Shown here: positions 32,275 to 32,286 of the stretch, piece after piece | How the letters are laid out: the number at the start of each line of letters is the position of its first letter | Numbering within the stretch: the stretch's first letter is position 1 | Origin: Pedosphaera parvula Ellin514 | GTDB taxonomy: Bacteria; Verrucomicrobiota; Verrucomicrobiia; Limisphaerales; Pedosphaeraceae | Assembly: GCF_000172555.1 (NCBI RefSeq) | Contig: NZ_ABOX02000063.1 | Span: 1 to 32,286 of the forward strand | Reading direction: 5' to 3' | DNA length: 32,286 nucleotides | Translations under genes and position numbers: made by a program | The notes under the pieces: model-generated | Seen by the model: the letters and a program-made list of their open reading frames with translations, nothing else | Told to the model about the DNA's origin: nothing | Databases searched by the model: none

Positions 32275-32286
32275 ACCCGCAAATAG

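Overview
The window reads as a chromosomal segment of a soil- or freshwater-type Verrucomicrobiota, most likely near Pedosphaera/Limisphaerales. That assignment is inference. It rests on moderate GC, Gram-negative envelope genes (RND pumps, OprB porin, PagL-like protein), weak use of Shine-Dalgarno sites, a secreted protein whose C-terminal 'LSWP...GFVLESAS...FFRLRRP' domain is of the type recurrent in that group, and a LexA next to a mutagenesis polymerase. No rRNA, tRNA, CRISPR array, prophage or complete insertion sequence was seen.

Layout. 1-6711: an MdtABC-like RND efflux operon on the minus strand (adaptor, permease 1, permease 2 cut by the window edge), with a divergent TetR-type regulator and a candidate promoter/operator between them. 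6877-9186: class II fructose-bisphosphate aldolase with a strong terminator, then two tandem Hsp20 genes and a second strong terminator. 9233-11749: a secreted alpha/beta hydrolase, a membrane-anchored HEAT-repeat protein, and a convergent PagL-like outer-membrane protein. 11961-14802: an EmrAB-type adaptor/MFS pair. 14832-16406: a secreted divergent subtilase. 16791-19149: a multi-PAS sensor histidine kinase split by a one-base frameshift. 19265-25695: the most striking part, all on the minus strand: a DUF72 protein, LexA, and one giant polypeptide joining a complete Y-family polymerase (DinB/Pol IV) to a complete C-family replicative-type polymerase (DnaE). 25801-26060: a MITE-like element with about 32-bp terminal inverted repeats. 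26125-29352: a small conserved-looking protein, a Sel1-repeat protein, and a porin/DmeF-type metal exporter pair. 29496-32227: a four-helix membrane protein, a LysE-family exporter, and the phosphatidylethanolamine pair pssA-psd.

How the parts fit. Three transporter sets (RND, EmrAB, CDF) export drugs or metals, but none has a TolC-type outer-membrane factor beside it. psd and pssA make phosphatidylethanolamine, and the PagL-like protein may edit lipid A. The lexA / DinB-DnaE block looks like an SOS translesion module in which the usual separate imuA-imuB-dnaE2 genes are replaced by a single two-polymerase fusion with both active sites apparently intact. This is the best candidate for an undescribed system here.
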